A stretch of 64,000 nt of DNA, taken from positions 62,001-126,000 of the forward strand of contig NZ_SSNX01000006.1 in the NCBI RefSeq assembly GCF_004801415.1. The letters are read 5' to 3'. The position numbers were made by a program, and so were the translations under genes. Shown here in pieces: positions 52,206 through 59,566 of the stretch (within the stretch, counting starts at the first letter, position 1; each line of letters starts with the position of its first letter). The notes under the pieces were generated by a model. The model saw only the letters and a program-made list of their open reading frames with translations, was not told the DNA's origin and searched no databases. The DNA is from Deinococcus sp. KSM4-11. GTDB lineage: Bacteria; Deinococcota; Deinococci; Deinococcales; Deinococcaceae.

Positions 52206-52504
52206 ATGTTCAACGCGTCCCCCGTTTCACTCCGACCGTGGTGGCGCCCCGTCGTGCTGCTGATTGCTCTTGGCCTGACCGGCCTCACGGTCGCGTCGGC
52301 CCGGCCGGTCAGGACGTCGGGGTGATTTCCACGCAGGGACGTGCCCCGCTGCTGGATCCCGGTGGCGTGACTACGGAGGTCTGGGCCACCCTGCTCAGGC
52401 AAGGCGTCGATCCCCAGCACCCGACCGCGCTGTTCGATGACGGCGTGGCGTGCGCGCATCCGCTGGTGGGCGGCCTGACAGTCCCGGCCTGTGGCATGGC
52501 CTGA
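52206..52504 (+). pseudogene. Small secreted protein, frameshifted
   Basis: ATG 52206 (ribosome site GAAGGGAG) encodes MFNASPVSLRPWWRPVVLLI and a signal-peptide core ending near VASA, but stops at 52325. From about 52310 a second frame gives GQDVGVISTQGRAPLLDPGG, EVWATLLRQGVDPQHPTALFDDGVACAHPL and a Cys-containing end, to a stop at 52504. A one-base change near 52300-52312 would join them into a secreted protein of about 98 residues with two Cys. Family unknown. The IS6 fragment ends about 55 bases upstream. Confidence 0.45.
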
Positions 52505-52740
52505 GGTCGTCGTGCGTGTCGCTTTCGTCGTGTGGGCTGCGGACGTGCTCGGGCGGACATGGCCCAGCTGGCCGTCAACGTGCCGGGCCACGTCCTGCTG
52601 TCGGCCGTTCGACAGGGAGTGTCAGAGCACGCTCAGGATGTTCGCCAGGGCGATCATGTCGCTGCCTGCCTCGAAAAGGTCTCGGCTGTTGCCCTTCGAT
52701 AATTTCGGTGCTCGGCGGGAACCCGCTTTCACAAGAGGTT

Positions 52741-53532
52741 TCAGCAAGGTTCAGTTTCAGAGGCTCCTTCAAGATCGGCCTGGGTGGCGCACCAGAGGAT
52801 GAACGCCTGCGCCTGAGCGTTGGCATCTGCATCGACGGTCTGGTCGGCCTTCCACGCCGGAACGCGGCGTGCCAACCCGGCCCAGGGCTCCGGCAAGTGA
52901 GCCACCCCCCAGCGAACCGCCTCCGGCTTGCTGAGCAGCGCACCGCGCTCCAGCGTCGCCAGGATCCGGCACATCGTCTCGATCACGTACGCCGTATGCG
53001 GCAGCGGCTCCCGCCACGCTGGATCCTCCGGCCTCCGGGCGAACTCGACCCAGTCACGCAACCGCGCCCGGACAGCTGCACCGACGGCGGCAGCCTGAAT
53101 GGGGGCGAAGAAGGTGTCAGGCGGTGGGCCAAAGAGGGCCTGCTTGCCCTGGAGGACGGCCCACCGCTCCAGCAGCCAGTTCGCGCCGTGCTCGTTCCAT
53201 CCCAGTGCCTCGCCCCGGGCCAGGGTCGGGTGCTGCTCCCATGGGTGCCATTCCCACGCGGAGGCCCGAGGCAGGTAGGCCAGTTCGATGTCATGGGCCA
53301 GAAGGTGATCCAGGGTTCCCAGGCGCTGGTGCATGACCCTGAGGGCGTCGAACACCGCGTCACTCAGAGGCTGATCCACGACGCAGAGCAGATCGACGTC
53401 GCTGGTGTGGGGGTCGAAGTCACCCAGCGCCAGCGAGCCACGCAGGTAGACGCCGAGCAGGTGGTCGTCCAGGATGGCCCGTTGTTCGGCCAGGAGGCGC
53501 GCCAAGAGACCAGTGAGATTCGCGGGGAGCAC
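52741..53532 (-). CDS. Nucleotidyltransferase of the aminoglycoside adenylyltransferase (AadA/ANT) type
   Basis: The 263-residue protein has the nucleotidyltransferase motif GSLALGDFDPHTSDVDLLCVV (about residues 31-51), giving the G-S and D-x-D catalytic core. A helical C-terminal domain of the AadA type follows (PHTAYVIETMCRILATLERGALLSKPEAVRWG). The family adenylylates streptomycin/spectinomycin or similar. GTG 53532 starts at the family's usual point; no ribosome site is visible. Whether it confers resistance is unknown; the lack of resistance-cassette neighbours argues for a housekeeping homolog. Confidence 0.8.
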   Translation of the reverse strand: MLPANLTGLLARLLAEQRAILDDHLLGVYLRGSLALGDFDPHTSDVDLLCVVDQPLSDAVFDALRVMHQRLGTLDHLLAHDIELAYLPRASAWEWHPWEQHPTLARGEALGWNEHGANWLLERWAVLQGKQALFGPPPDTFFAPIQAAAVGAAVRARLRDWVEFARRPEDPAWREPLPHTAYVIETMCRILATLERGALLSKPEAVRWGVAHLPEPWAGLARRVPAWKADQTVDADANAQAQAFILWCATQADLEGASETEPC

Positions 53533-53574
53533 AGAATAAGTGTGGCAGGGAACCGCTGGGGATAGGGCCCTGCC

Positions 53575-53739
53575 GTGGAGATCATCACCCCACATCCTCG
53601 GGGCCTGCCGCCAGTCCAGCGGCAGGACACCGCAGCGGAGGCCCGGGCCATGTTTGATGCGGCGCTGCGCCGTCAGCTGCTGGGGACGACGTTCTACGCG
53701 CGTCTGGAGGCACGGCAAGCGGTCATCTGGGGGCGGTAG
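53575..53739 (+). CDS. Possible small protein, unknown
   Basis: A 54-residue frame from GTG 53575 (MEIITPHPRGLPPVQRQDTA at the start) contains a helical stretch (AEARAMFDAALRRQLLGTTFYARLEARQAVIWGR). It is divergent from the nucleotidyltransferase, 42 bases apart. Composition is protein-like but the ribosome site is poor and I know no homolog. A second short frame (53742-53810) follows in another frame, so this may be a gene remnant. Confidence 0.3.
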   Translation: MEIITPHPRGLPPVQRQDTAAEARAMFDAALRRQLLGTTFYARLEARQAVIWGR

Positions 53740-53925
53740 AGATGTCTGGAACGCTGCCAGGCAATCTGATGGCGGTGCTCGAGCGACTGTTGGCTCCCCA
53801 TAGCCGGTGACGGGTATGCAGGCCGTGGAAGAACGGCATCAAGGGATGCCTGTCTGGGAGGGCTAATTTTCCATCGAACTGGCCAGGTTGCGTATCCGTG
53901 AATACCGGGCTATAGTGAAGAAATC

Positions 53926-53953
53926 AAGGCGGCCGAGAGGTCGCCTTCTTCGT
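53926..53953 (-). terminator. Terminator hairpin after the small gene at 53973
   Basis: The stem AAGGCGGCC / GGTCGCCTT with GAGA loop is identical to that at 31071, as is the sequence before it (TAGTGAAGAAATC). It stands 19 bases beyond the stop of the minus-strand small gene and can act in both directions. Confidence 0.7.
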
Positions 53954-53972
53954 TGCCAGACGGAACCTGTCC

Positions 53973-54191
53973 TCAGGCTGGTTCGCGCGGGGCAGTGATC
54001 GGCACGGCTTCGTCCCGCGCGTACAGCGCACAGATGCCGCTCCTGTCCTTGAAGGCGTACTCGAGGATCGCCGCTGGCTCGTTCGGGGCGGGGCGCAGGC
54101 CAAGGGCGCGCAAATCCTCTGCGGTGGCCAGATGGTCAGGGTACGTCTGCTGGTAGCGGGGTCGTGGAGCGGGTTTGATGCGGCGCGTCAT
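53973..54191 (-). CDS. Small protein of unknown function (ILEY-DR family, copy 4)
   Basis: The 72-residue protein (MTRRIKPAPRPRYQQTYP at its start, ILEYAFKDRSGICALYARD in the second half, PREPA at the end) is the closest relative of the protein at 31119, with equal length and most residues the same. Downstream about 150 bases and the terminator hairpin are also shared. No domain recognised. Two intact, protein-level conserved copies 23 kb apart make a real gene likely. Confidence 0.65.
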   Translation of the reverse strand: MTRRIKPAPRPRYQQTYPDHLATAEDLRALGLRPAPNEPAAILEYAFKDRSGICALYARDEAVPITAPREPA

Positions 54192-54313
54192 CGGCCGCCG
54201 GGATGGACAGGGGAACAGGTAGGCACTGTCCCTATGATGCGCACAGCGTGGGTGGCGATCGTGAACGGTGCGCTGGGGTGACGTCTCAGGGTGTCAAGGT
54301 GCAGGCTGTGTCG

Positions 54314-54793
54314 TCACTGCAGCCGCAGCCAGCGCGCCCGGGTGCCGTCGGGAGCAGCTACCTCGTCACGTTCGAAGCCCAGAGCTGAGTAGAACGCGTC
54401 ACTCTCAGGCGTCGAGGTGAGCGACAGCGTCGTGATGCCGAGGTACGGTGCCCGGGCCCGCGCCACGCTGATCACGACGTCCATCAGTTGGCGGCCGACG
54501 CCCTGACGCTGGTGATCTCGGTGCACGGCGACGATAGGGATGATGAGGGTGGGAACGCACGCCTGACCATCCACCTTGTTCAGGATCGCTGGGTCGGCCC
54601 GTTGGAGTCCGACGTGTAGGGCAAGCACGGCCAGACGGGTGTCGCCGCGTGTCAGTCCATACAGCGCCACCAGCCCTCGCTGGGCATCAGCGATTTCGTC
54701 CAGGATGATGATGTTGAGCTGGGCGTCGCCACTGTCGAATGCGCCCCACTGAGCAGGGTCGGGAGCGATGAGGGAGACGTGGCCTGCCGGCAC
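54314..54793 (-). CDS. GNAT-family N-acetyltransferase
   Basis: The 159-residue protein has the acetyl-CoA loop VHRDHQRQGVGRQLM (about residues 89-103) and the later STPESDAFYSALGFERDE of GNAT enzymes. The start is uncertain: GTG 54793 is the only available start, yet the frame stays open and protein-like for about 25 codons upstream (VERLQAGIPV), with no start codon there. The N-terminus may therefore be truncated. Substrate unknown. Confidence 0.75.
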   Translation of the reverse strand: MPAGHVSLIAPDPAQWGAFDSGDAQLNIIILDEIADAQRGLVALYGLTRGDTRLAVLALHVGLQRADPAILNKVDGQACVPTLIIPIVAVHRDHQRQGVGRQLMDVVISVARARAPYLGITTLSLTSTPESDAFYSALGFERDEVAAPDGTRARWLRLQ

Positions 54794-54962
54794 GGGAATT
54801 CCGGCCTGGAGGCGCTCGACTGTGAGGGAACCGATGGAATGGGTGAACGCCTAGGCACGGGCCAGGATGTGTGCTCGGAGTGTTTCGTCTTCTGAGCTGC
54901 GACCCTGCGGATCGATGATCGTCTCTAACTGTCTTTTGATTCGAATCAACGTCAGGTGTCCA

Positions 54963-55214
54963 TCACTCCTCACCGACTCCTTCCTCCGGCACTAGCAGTT
55001 CATGCAGTGGTACCCCTATGGCCCGGGCTAGGGCGTCCATGACGTCAATGCCAACGTTACGCTGGCCTCGTTCCAGCTGCGCGAGGTACGACCAGTCGAT
55101 CTGAGCGGCATGGGCGACGTCATCAAGCGTCAGGCCTCGCGTTTTCCGGGCCGCGCGATACCGCGCGCCGAAGACGGCGCGTAGGGGACTGAAGGGTCGG
55201 CTGGTGCGTGGCAC
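54963..55214 (-). CDS. XRE-family HTH regulator, module 1
   Basis: The 83-residue protein is a single helix-turn-helix of the XRE/Cro-C1 type: FGARYRAARKTRGLTLDDVAHAAQIDWSYLAQLERGQRNVGIDVMDALARAIGVPLHELL, about residues 15-75. GTG 55214. It diverges from the GNAT-like gene at 55347 across a region with two interlocking palindromes. The same gene pair, diverged, occurs at 56610/57115. Confidence 0.8.
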   Translation of the reverse strand: MPRTSRPFSPLRAVFGARYRAARKTRGLTLDDVAHAAQIDWSYLAQLERGQRNVGIDVMDALARAIGVPLHELLVPEEGVGEE

Positions 55215-55268
55215 CCCGGAAGCGTCGGCAGTTCATAACTGCATGTACAGTGAATCAAGTCAATGGTA

Positions 55269-55294
55269 ATCTTGTACCAAGATGATTGTCTTGG
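55269..55294. promoter_or_regulatory. Interlocking palindromes between HTH and GNAT-like genes
   Basis: ATCTTG-TAC-CAAGAT (55269-55283) and CCAAGA-TGATTG-TCTTGG (55277-55294) share a central arm. Both are perfect six-base dyads. Small XRE repressors bind such sites, so this is the likely operator of the HTH protein at 54963. Confidence 0.5.
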
Positions 55295-55346
55295 ATCAGC
55301 GGGACTCAACACCCACAGCGACAGGGCGCCGCAACACACCCCGCTG

Positions 55347-56387
55347 ATGGCACGCCGACAGCCAGAACTCAGCCACATTCGTCCTGCGCGCCCCACAGAC
55401 GAACCGAACATCAGGGAGCTTTTCGAGCGGTTCCTTGTCGATGGAGGGAACAAGTTCGACGTCGTATGGCCGGGAGGGCGACCAGCGCTGGGCGTGCTTG
55501 TCCCGTACTACGAGGTCTTCGTCGTGACGGCCGGCCGAAGGGTGGTCGGCGTGAGCTGGTACGAACTGCTGGACAGATGCAACGTGCAGGTCGTCGTACT
55601 CACGGATCCGCAGTACGACGAACCCACCTGGCAGCTGCTGCGCTACGCCCAGGCCTGCGTGCAAGTGATCGCCTCAGCCGGCGTGATCCGCCTTGGAACG
55701 GTTACCGCCTGGGTGCCGGTCGGTGCCCATGCGAATCGCCTGAGCGCGGCCTACACGAAACAGGGCTGGTCACGACCGAACCCAATGTGGCTCGGCCTGC
55801 TCCAGGGCGCGACGCCGCGACACGAGGTGCTGGAAAGCGTGGTGAGACAGGCGACGGACGCGGGCATCACGCTTCGCCCCCTCAGCCCCGAGTCCAGTGG
55901 TATCCGGGAACTGCTGTCCATTACCGGTGAGCTCCCCCGCCCGAGGTACCAGCTGGAAACGCTCTGGGAAGCGAGCAGAGACGGCCAGATCCTGGCCGTC
56001 AATGGCGTGACGTTCAACGATGCCAAGGTCAGAACCATCGCAGCCGAGCCCGTGTGGATCGACGACACGGCGCGCTCCCCACTCATCAGTCTCGCTCTGC
56101 TGGCCCGCCTCCTCCGTGGGATGACCGTGATGCCCGACCTGCTGCGCGCCGATGGCCGCCGCCCGCCGCTGGACGACTGGTTCGTGACACCGCTGGCGTG
56201 GAGCGAGCAGGGCAATTATGTCCTGACGGTCGATCACGACCGTCTCCTCGAACCATGGGAGGACACCCTTGGCTGGAATCCGTACCGCCTGTGGTTGGGG
56301 CTGGGGACGCCGGTGCCCCGTGGCGTGAGGAGGGATGATGGAGTGTATGAGAGGGGAGATAGTAGAACGATTCCAAACCTGCGCTAG
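55347..56387 (+). CDS. GNAT-like protein, module 1
   Basis: The 346-residue protein has a GNAT-like N-terminal half (YEVFVVTAGRRVVGVSWYELLDRC, VVVLTDPQYDE, GTVTAWVPVGAHANRLSAAYTKQGW) and a second alpha/beta half starting near ITLRPLSPESSGIRELL, as if a diverged second GNAT domain. It is homologous to the protein at 57115, which has the same two-half layout. ATG 55347 lacks a ribosome site; an in-frame ATG at 55263 lies inside the operator region and is less likely. Function unknown; the paired HTH suggests tight regulation. Confidence 0.6.
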   Translation: MARRQPELSHIRPARPTDEPNIRELFERFLVDGGNKFDVVWPGGRPALGVLVPYYEVFVVTAGRRVVGVSWYELLDRCNVQVVVLTDPQYDEPTWQLLRYAQACVQVIASAGVIRLGTVTAWVPVGAHANRLSAAYTKQGWSRPNPMWLGLLQGATPRHEVLESVVRQATDAGITLRPLSPESSGIRELLSITGELPRPRYQLETLWEASRDGQILAVNGVTFNDAKVRTIAAEPVWIDDTARSPLISLALLARLLRGMTVMPDLLRADGRRPPLDDWFVTPLAWSEQGNYVLTVDHDRLLEPWEDTLGWNPYRLWLGLGTPVPRGVRRDDGVYERGDSRTIPNLR

Positions 56388-56609
56388 TTGCCACACTTAA
56401 TGGGCACCACCGTTCTCTCGAAAGTATTCGGTATCGCGGACTCCATTGACGTTCGTAGGGAGCAATGAGATTCCGGGACAACCACTCCAATCGCCTGCAC
56501 TATGATTGAGCAGACGCTACATCCATCTCAAGCATGTTCTCTTCAAGTTCGGGCGGAATGAATCGCAACTTTGTATTGGTACGGGCCAACCTTTCATCTC
56601 GGTGACAAG

Positions 56610-56870
56610 TTATTCTGTGGATTCCAAACGGAGCAATTCGTCTACAGGCAGGTTCAGCGCTGAGGCAATACGCCGCAAGGTCGAGAGTTTAAGATCGGTC
56701 TTGCCCCGTTCGATGGCGCTCATATGACTGCGGAAAACATCAATGGCATCTGCGAACTCATCCTGGCTGTAGTCGGATACCCGTAATGCCCGGATTCGTT
56801 GTCCCAGCGCCAGACGGAAAGCCAGATCTTCAGTCGTGGGCGGATGTACCTTGCGCGGTCGGCGAACCAT
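56610..56870 (-). CDS. XRE-family HTH regulator, module 2
   Basis: The 86-residue protein carries an XRE HTH at about residues 20-80 (LGQRIRALRVSDYSQDEFADAIDVFRSHMSAIERGKTDLKLSTLRRIASALNLPVDELL). It diverges from the GNAT-like gene at 57115, as the HTH at 54963 does from its partner. The two HTH proteins are not close in sequence, so the modules diverged long ago or were assembled separately. Confidence 0.8.
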   Translation of the reverse strand: MVRRPRKVHPPTTEDLAFRLALGQRIRALRVSDYSQDEFADAIDVFRSHMSAIERGKTDLKLSTLRRIASALNLPVDELLRLESTE

Positions 56871-57042
56871 CCCTTAAGCCTGCAGAGCGACACCCCAGAG
56901 TGCGACGCTTCACAGCAGTACGCTTTATAACAGGTTCGTTTACAAAAGACATCAAAACTGTCATTCTGGATAGTAGTCGGCGGATCTGAAGCTGTCGTCG
57001 CCGTGAACCGGATGCCTGACCATGCTGGCGGCGGCACCTACA

Positions 57043-57073
57043 TCAACTCGGGAGTTGACTGATGAGTTGACTG
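57043..57073. promoter_or_regulatory. Palindrome and direct repeat upstream of GNAT-like gene 2
   Basis: TCAACTC-GG-GAGTTGA (57043-57058) is a perfect seven-base dyad. Its right arm starts a direct repeat, GAGTTGACTG, at 57052 and 57064. It is a good operator candidate for the HTH protein at 56610, 40 bases before the start at 57115. Confidence 0.5.
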
Positions 57074-57114
57074 TTCCGAATGGCCATCGTCACCTCATCA
57101 CCCCTGGAGACTGA

Positions 57115-58050
57115 ATGACAACGAGTGACCCTAATTCCGCAATACACCTGGCCTCCCGCATGGACAGCCGCGAAATCCGTACCTTCTTAGACCGGCAACT
57201 CCCTTACGGACGGGGGGGGCGGCTGTACGACGAGTGGTGTCCTTACGCGCAACTCCCGCCGCTGCCCCACATCGAGGATCCGCCAGTCTGGATCGCCTGG
57301 GGGCGCGGCCAGACGGTCGCTACCGCGTGGTGGGAGCTGCTGGCGCCGGGCCATGCCCGCGTTGTCGCGCTAACCGGGCCGATGGACGTGGATCTCCTTG
57401 AGCCACTCTTGGCGCAGATTGAAGTCTCCATTTCACTGTCTATAGACCGGTGGAGGCTGGAGCCGCTTCGTGTGGCCGCCTGGCTGCCTGACTCGCCTCT
57501 GCGGATGGACATGGAGGCGATCTACGGTGGCCGCGGCTGGACGGCCGAGCCTCTGTGGCACGTGCGACTGACCGGGCACCTGATCAACCGGGCTCCGATC
57601 GAGGACGCGGTGGCCGCCGCGCAGCGGCATGGCATCGAGATCAGGCCGCCGACCCTGGAGGAGCAGGCGGTACTCGACCTCCGGCCGCGGGAGACGTCCT
57701 ATCTGCAGTTTTCGACCCGCCGCCGGATGGTGGCCTGCGTGAATGGGCGGCCGGTGGCCCTTAATGGAGTCGGCGAGAGTCCGGTACGCGGCCGGGTGGC
57801 ATGGGTTCGTCCGGAGTGGCTTACCACGGACTGTGACGATCCACAGTTGGTGATGAATGCCCTGCTTGGCGCCTGCCTGCTCATGGAAACGGAGGCGCCG
57901 GCGGAACTCGTGGCTCCGTGGCCCGTCACGGCGTACGGGCCGTGGTTCAGCTCTCCGTTCGAACCCCTTCCGGTGCACCAGTACGTCCGGAAAGTCGCCA
58001 GAGCCCATCCTGCCCTTAGTCCTAGCCCGCCGGAATACATAGTCGAGTGA
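57115..58050 (+). CDS. GNAT-like protein, module 2
   Basis: The 311-residue protein parallels that at 55347: VWIAWGRGQTVATAWWELLAPG, ARVVALTGPMDVD, EPLRVAAWLPDSPLRMDMEAIYGGRGW, then AAAQRHGIEIRPPTLEEQAVLDL beginning the second half. GGAG precedes ATG 57115. The family is not one I know by name; a double GNAT fold is the best structural guess. No membrane segments or signal. Confidence 0.6.
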   Translation: MTTSDPNSAIHLASRMDSREIRTFLDRQLPYGRGGRLYDEWCPYAQLPPLPHIEDPPVWIAWGRGQTVATAWWELLAPGHARVVALTGPMDVDLLEPLLAQIEVSISLSIDRWRLEPLRVAAWLPDSPLRMDMEAIYGGRGWTAEPLWHVRLTGHLINRAPIEDAVAAAQRHGIEIRPPTLEEQAVLDLRPRETSYLQFSTRRRMVACVNGRPVALNGVGESPVRGRVAWVRPEWLTTDCDDPQLVMNALLGACLLMETEAPAELVAPWPVTAYGPWFSSPFEPLPVHQYVRKVARAHPALSPSPPEYIVE

Positions 58051-58187
58051 CGCCTCTGGTGCGGCAATCAGGTTCTCGTCGTCATCTTGAATCAGTGGCC
58101 ATGAAGATGTCGCCTTGGTAAATTGAAGTGTAAGCATTCTCTGATGCGCCCCCCAAAAATCTCGTCTATGACTACCTCGACTGGCTC

Positions 58188-58313
58188 ATGACCCTGAACG
58201 CCCTGTATGTCACCAACGACTCCGACCCCATCCCCATGACCATCGCCGACGCGCCCGTCCGCGCGGAACGCCCGGATCTCACCCCCATCGCCCCCCTTAT
58301 CCGCCCTTCCTGA
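58188..58313 (+). pseudogene. Fragment of an unknown gene
   Basis: A protein-like frame (NLVYDYLDWLMTLNALYVTN, then a Pro/Ile-rich end at 58313) runs from a stop near 58130. The only start is ATG 58188, inside the conserved-looking part. It reads like the C-terminal piece of a truncated gene, and is followed by a strong hairpin. Confidence 0.3.
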
Positions 58314-58325
58314 GCGTTCCCACCG

Positions 58326-58357
58326 CAGCGGCAGCCTCCAGATCCGGGCTGCCGCTG
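58326..58357 (+). terminator. Hairpin terminator candidate
   Basis: A perfect 11-base stem (CAGCGGCAGCC / GGCTGCCGCTG) with a 10-base loop lies 12 bases after the fragment's stop and is followed by TTCC. The T run is poor, so termination strength is uncertain. Confidence 0.5.
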
Positions 58358-58394
58358 TTCCATGCCGGGCCCCGAAGCAGAACCCTGTGACGTC

Positions 58395-58400
58395 TACGAT
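58395..58400 (+). promoter_or_regulatory. Possible -10 box for a leaderless secreted-peptide mRNA
   Basis: TACGAT matches the Deinococcus -10 pattern TANNNT and ends seven bases before ATG 58408, so transcription could start at or next to the start codon. No ribosome site is present, in keeping with leaderless translation, which is frequent in Deinococcus. Confidence 0.4.
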
Positions 58401-58407
58401 GACCACC

Positions 58408-58599
58408 ATGAAGAAGCACCTCATTGCCGGCGCAGCCCTCGTCATGAGCCTCCTGCTGGCCCTGATGGGCCAGTACAGCGGCGCCGCGACCGTCAGCACC
58501 ACCGCCTGCCGGGGCAGGCCGCGGTGGTGCGCGGTCATTCACGCGGTGCAGTCGCTGGCCGGAAACGCACAGGCCTGGGTGTCGTCGGTCACGGTGTAG
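58408..58599 (+). CDS. Small secreted peptide, unknown
   Basis: The 63-residue protein starts with a signal peptide (MKKHLIAGAALVMSLLLALM then GQYSGAA). The mature part is about 36 residues, with two Cys eight residues apart (CRGRPRWC) that could form a disulfide, and a C-terminal VSSVTV. No family recognised. A hairpin, CCCCGC-GTGA-GCGGGG at 58616-58631, follows. Confidence 0.5.
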   Translation: MKKHLIAGAALVMSLLLALMGQYSGAATVSTTACRGRPRWCAVIHAVQSLAGNAQAWVSSVTV

Positions 58600-58687
58600 G
58601 TCATGCCCGCCCCGTCCCCGCGTGAGCGGGGTGAGTGGTGAGGTGGCATGACCCTAGTGGAGGCGGGGGGCGCCCGTGCATGACGAA

Positions 58688-58707
58688 CCCCCCCATTGCT
58701 GGGGGGG
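58688..58707 (-). terminator. Terminator hairpin after ssb
   Basis: Seven C, a six-base loop and seven G form a hairpin 19 bases beyond the SSB stop. On the minus strand it is followed by TTCGTC. Confidence 0.5.
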
Positions 58708-58726
58708 CGTGGGTGGTGCGGGTGGA

Positions 58727-59566
58727 TCAGAAGGGGAGGTCTTCTTCCTCGGGGGCCTGGTCGGGGCTGGCGACGTCCGGGATCTTCGAGGCGGTCGCGG
58801 CGTTGTCCGGGATGGCGGGCGGGGTGACGTGGGCGGGCGGGGTGAGGGCGGCGCCGGGCTTGGCGACGACGACGATGCGGTGGGCTTCGACCTTGAGGGT
58901 GGAGCGCTGGTTGCCGTCATCGTCCTTCCAGTTCTCGTAGTTCAGCGCGCCGTCGACGATCAGCGGGCTGCCCTTGGGCAGCGCTTCGAGGATGTCGGCC
59001 TGCTCACGCCACGCGGTCACGCGGACGTAGGTGACCTTCTCGGCGCGCTGACCGGCCTTCTGGTAGACCTCGTTCAGGGCGACGCCAACCTCGACGATCT
59101 TGTCCCCGTTGGGGGCGTAGCGGACGGTGGGTTCAGCGGTGGTGTTGCCGCCGACGGTGATGCTGTTCATGCCGCCTTCGAGGATGTAGTTGCCCTTGCG
59201 GTCGGTGCGGAAGCTGAAGGGGCCGTCGGCGATCTCGACGTGGAGCATCTTGGCGTCGAGGCGGGAGCGGGGATCGCCGGACGCCTTGTCATCCCAGCGG
59301 TCCTGTTCGAGGGCGTAGGTGCCGACGAGGACGACCGGGCCTTCGGGGAGTTTGGCGATGCGGTCGACCAGGTTCTTGGCCTGCGCGCCGATGAGGGTGA
59401 AGGGCAGGTACTGGATGGACTGGGTGCCGTTGTCGCGGGTGGTGGCGACGGCGAGGGTCATCAGGGCGACGGTGAGGGTGGCGGCGGAGCCACTGATGGG
59501 GACTTCGCAGGTGATGGGCGTGCGGACGAGGGACGCGGTGAGCAGACCTTTGTTGATTCCACGCAT
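58727..59566 (-). CDS. ssb: Single-stranded DNA-binding protein, two-OB-fold Deinococcus-Thermus type
   Basis: The 279-residue protein has two OB folds, as in Deinococcus and Thermus SSBs: the first from GLLTASLVRTPITCEVPISG, the second from GGMNSITVGGNTTAEPTVRY to VRVTAWREQADILEAL. A Pro/Ala-rich tail ends in the acidic tip EEEDLPF that recruits partner proteins. CAGGAG precedes ATG 59566. It is somewhat shorter than the usual 300 residues and may be an accessory, replicon-borne paralog. Confidence 0.88.
   Translation of the reverse strand: MRGINKGLLTASLVRTPITCEVPISGSAATLTVALMTLAVATTRDNGTQSIQYLPFTLIGAQAKNLVDRIAKLPEGPVVLVGTYALEQDRWDDKASGDPRSRLDAKMLHVEIADGPFSFRTDRKGNYILEGGMNSITVGGNTTAEPTVRYAPNGDKIVEVGVALNEVYQKAGQRAEKVTYVRVTAWREQADILEALPKGSPLIVDGALNYENWKDDDGNQRSTLKVEAHRIVVVAKPGAALTPPAHVTPPAIPDNAATASKIPDVASPDQAPEEEDLPF

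Noticed and set aside
53530..53541. TATTCT immediately before the nucleotidyltransferase GTG as a leaderless -10 box.
   Set aside because: It directly abuts the start codon, so a transcript from it would begin inside the gene.
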